A stretch of 6,016 nt of DNA from DASRPD01 sp035646535. GTDB taxonomy: Bacteria > Actinomycetota > Acidimicrobiia > IMCC26256 > JANYLB01. The notes beneath the pieces are model-generated. The model did not search any database and had not been told where the DNA came from. It worked only from the letters and a program-made list of their open reading frames with translations. Position numbers and translations under genes: made by a program. Location of the stretch: positions 1 through 6,016 of the forward strand of contig DASRPD010000090.1 of assembly GCA_035646535.1 (NCBI GenBank). The letters run 5' to 3'. Numbering within the stretch: position 1 is the stretch's first letter; each line of letters starts with the position of its first letter. Shown here one piece after another: positions 5,702 through 6,016 of the stretch.

Positions 5702-6016
5702 ATGGCCGGACCCACCGAACCCCGCATTCCGCCGCTGCCCGAAGCCGAGTGGGACGCCAAGGCCCGCGAGCTGCTGTCCCTGGTAGGAGTGCCCGGGGCA
5801 ATTGCGACCAACATCTTCACGACCCTCGTTCGCCACCCGCGGCTGTACCGCCGTTTCCTGGCCTACGGAGGTGTGCTGCTGACCGGCGCGCTTCCCGCCC
5901 GCGACCGGGAGCTGATGATCCTTCGCACCGCCGCCCGCTGCGGGGCGGAGTACGAGTGGGGCCAGCACGTGCGCATCGCCACCGAGGGTGGGGTGTCCGC
6001 CGCCGAGATCGCGTGG
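5702..6016 (+). CDS. Carboxymuconolactone decarboxylase-like protein, 3' truncated by the window
   Basis: The first 105 residues are visible, with no stop before the window end. The sequence fits the CMD/AhpD-like helical family: a Pro-rich start (RIPPLPEAEW, 8-17), a helix with NIFTTLVRHPRLYRRF (37-52), then the signature REL-ILRTAARCGAEYEWGQH (69-89) and a GVSAAEI turn (97-103). The YEWxxH form, without the CxxC of AhpD peroxidases (Cys80 stands alone), points to the 4-carboxymuconolactone decarboxylase-like branch rather than an alkylhydroperoxidase. Most such stand-alone actinobacterial members have no proven reaction. Whole proteins are usually about 180-200 residues, so roughly half is missing here. 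The ATG at 5702 is 9 bases after the methyltransferase stop, which supports one operon; the Shine-Dalgarno is weak. Confidence 0.87.
   Translation, partial: MAGPTEPRIPPLPEAEWDAKARELLSLVGVPGAIATNIFTTLVRHPRLYRRFLAYGGVLLTGALPARDRELMILRTAARCGAEYEWGQHVRIATEGGVSAAEIAW

Overview
The window is GC-rich (G or C at most third codon positions) and densely coded. It reads as a chromosomal segment of a high-GC actinobacterium. The gene families present (EthD-like protein, SDR, PAPS sulfotransferase, carboxymuconolactone-decarboxylase-like protein, PHB-depolymerase-type lipoprotein esterase) and the very short spacers fit Actinomycetota, perhaps the Acidimicrobiia. That placement is inference from composition and family mix, because no rRNA or other marker is present.

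The layout is two divergent gene runs around one 180-bp regulatory gap (2468-2647). The leftward run, read from the gap, is: an SDR-family oxidoreductase (2467 to 1697); a ten-helix EamA/DMT-type transporter (1684 to 812), 12 bp downstream; and a two-part EthD-like dimeric alpha-beta-barrel protein (775 to 5), 36 bp downstream. The rightward run is: a secreted lipoprotein esterase of the PHB depolymerase/feruloyl esterase (LpqC-like) type (2648-3709); a PAPS-dependent sulfotransferase (3706-4938), whose GTG start overlaps the esterase stop; a class I SAM-dependent methyltransferase (about 4880-5692), overlapping the sulfotransferase end; and, 9 bp later, a carboxymuconolactone decarboxylase-like protein (5702 onward) cut by the window end.

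Each run looks like one transcription unit. Together the genes suggest accessory small-molecule metabolism: ester hydrolysis at the cell surface, redox, sulfation and methylation of a hydroxylated compound, ring-cleavage-type chemistry and a transporter. No substrate can be named from the sequence. The gap carries a good Shine-Dalgarno for each divergent gene, a 12-bp palindrome that could be an operator, and a weak -10-like hexamer toward the SDR gene.

I found no RNA genes, mobile elements, CRISPR arrays or attachment sites. No undescribed system is clearly visible. The points most worth a second look are an Asp at the position of the usual active-site Asn in the SDR, the pseudo-dimeric EthD-like protein, the stop/start overlaps of the rightward run with its adjacent sulfotransferase and methyltransferase, and the palindrome in the divergent promoter region.
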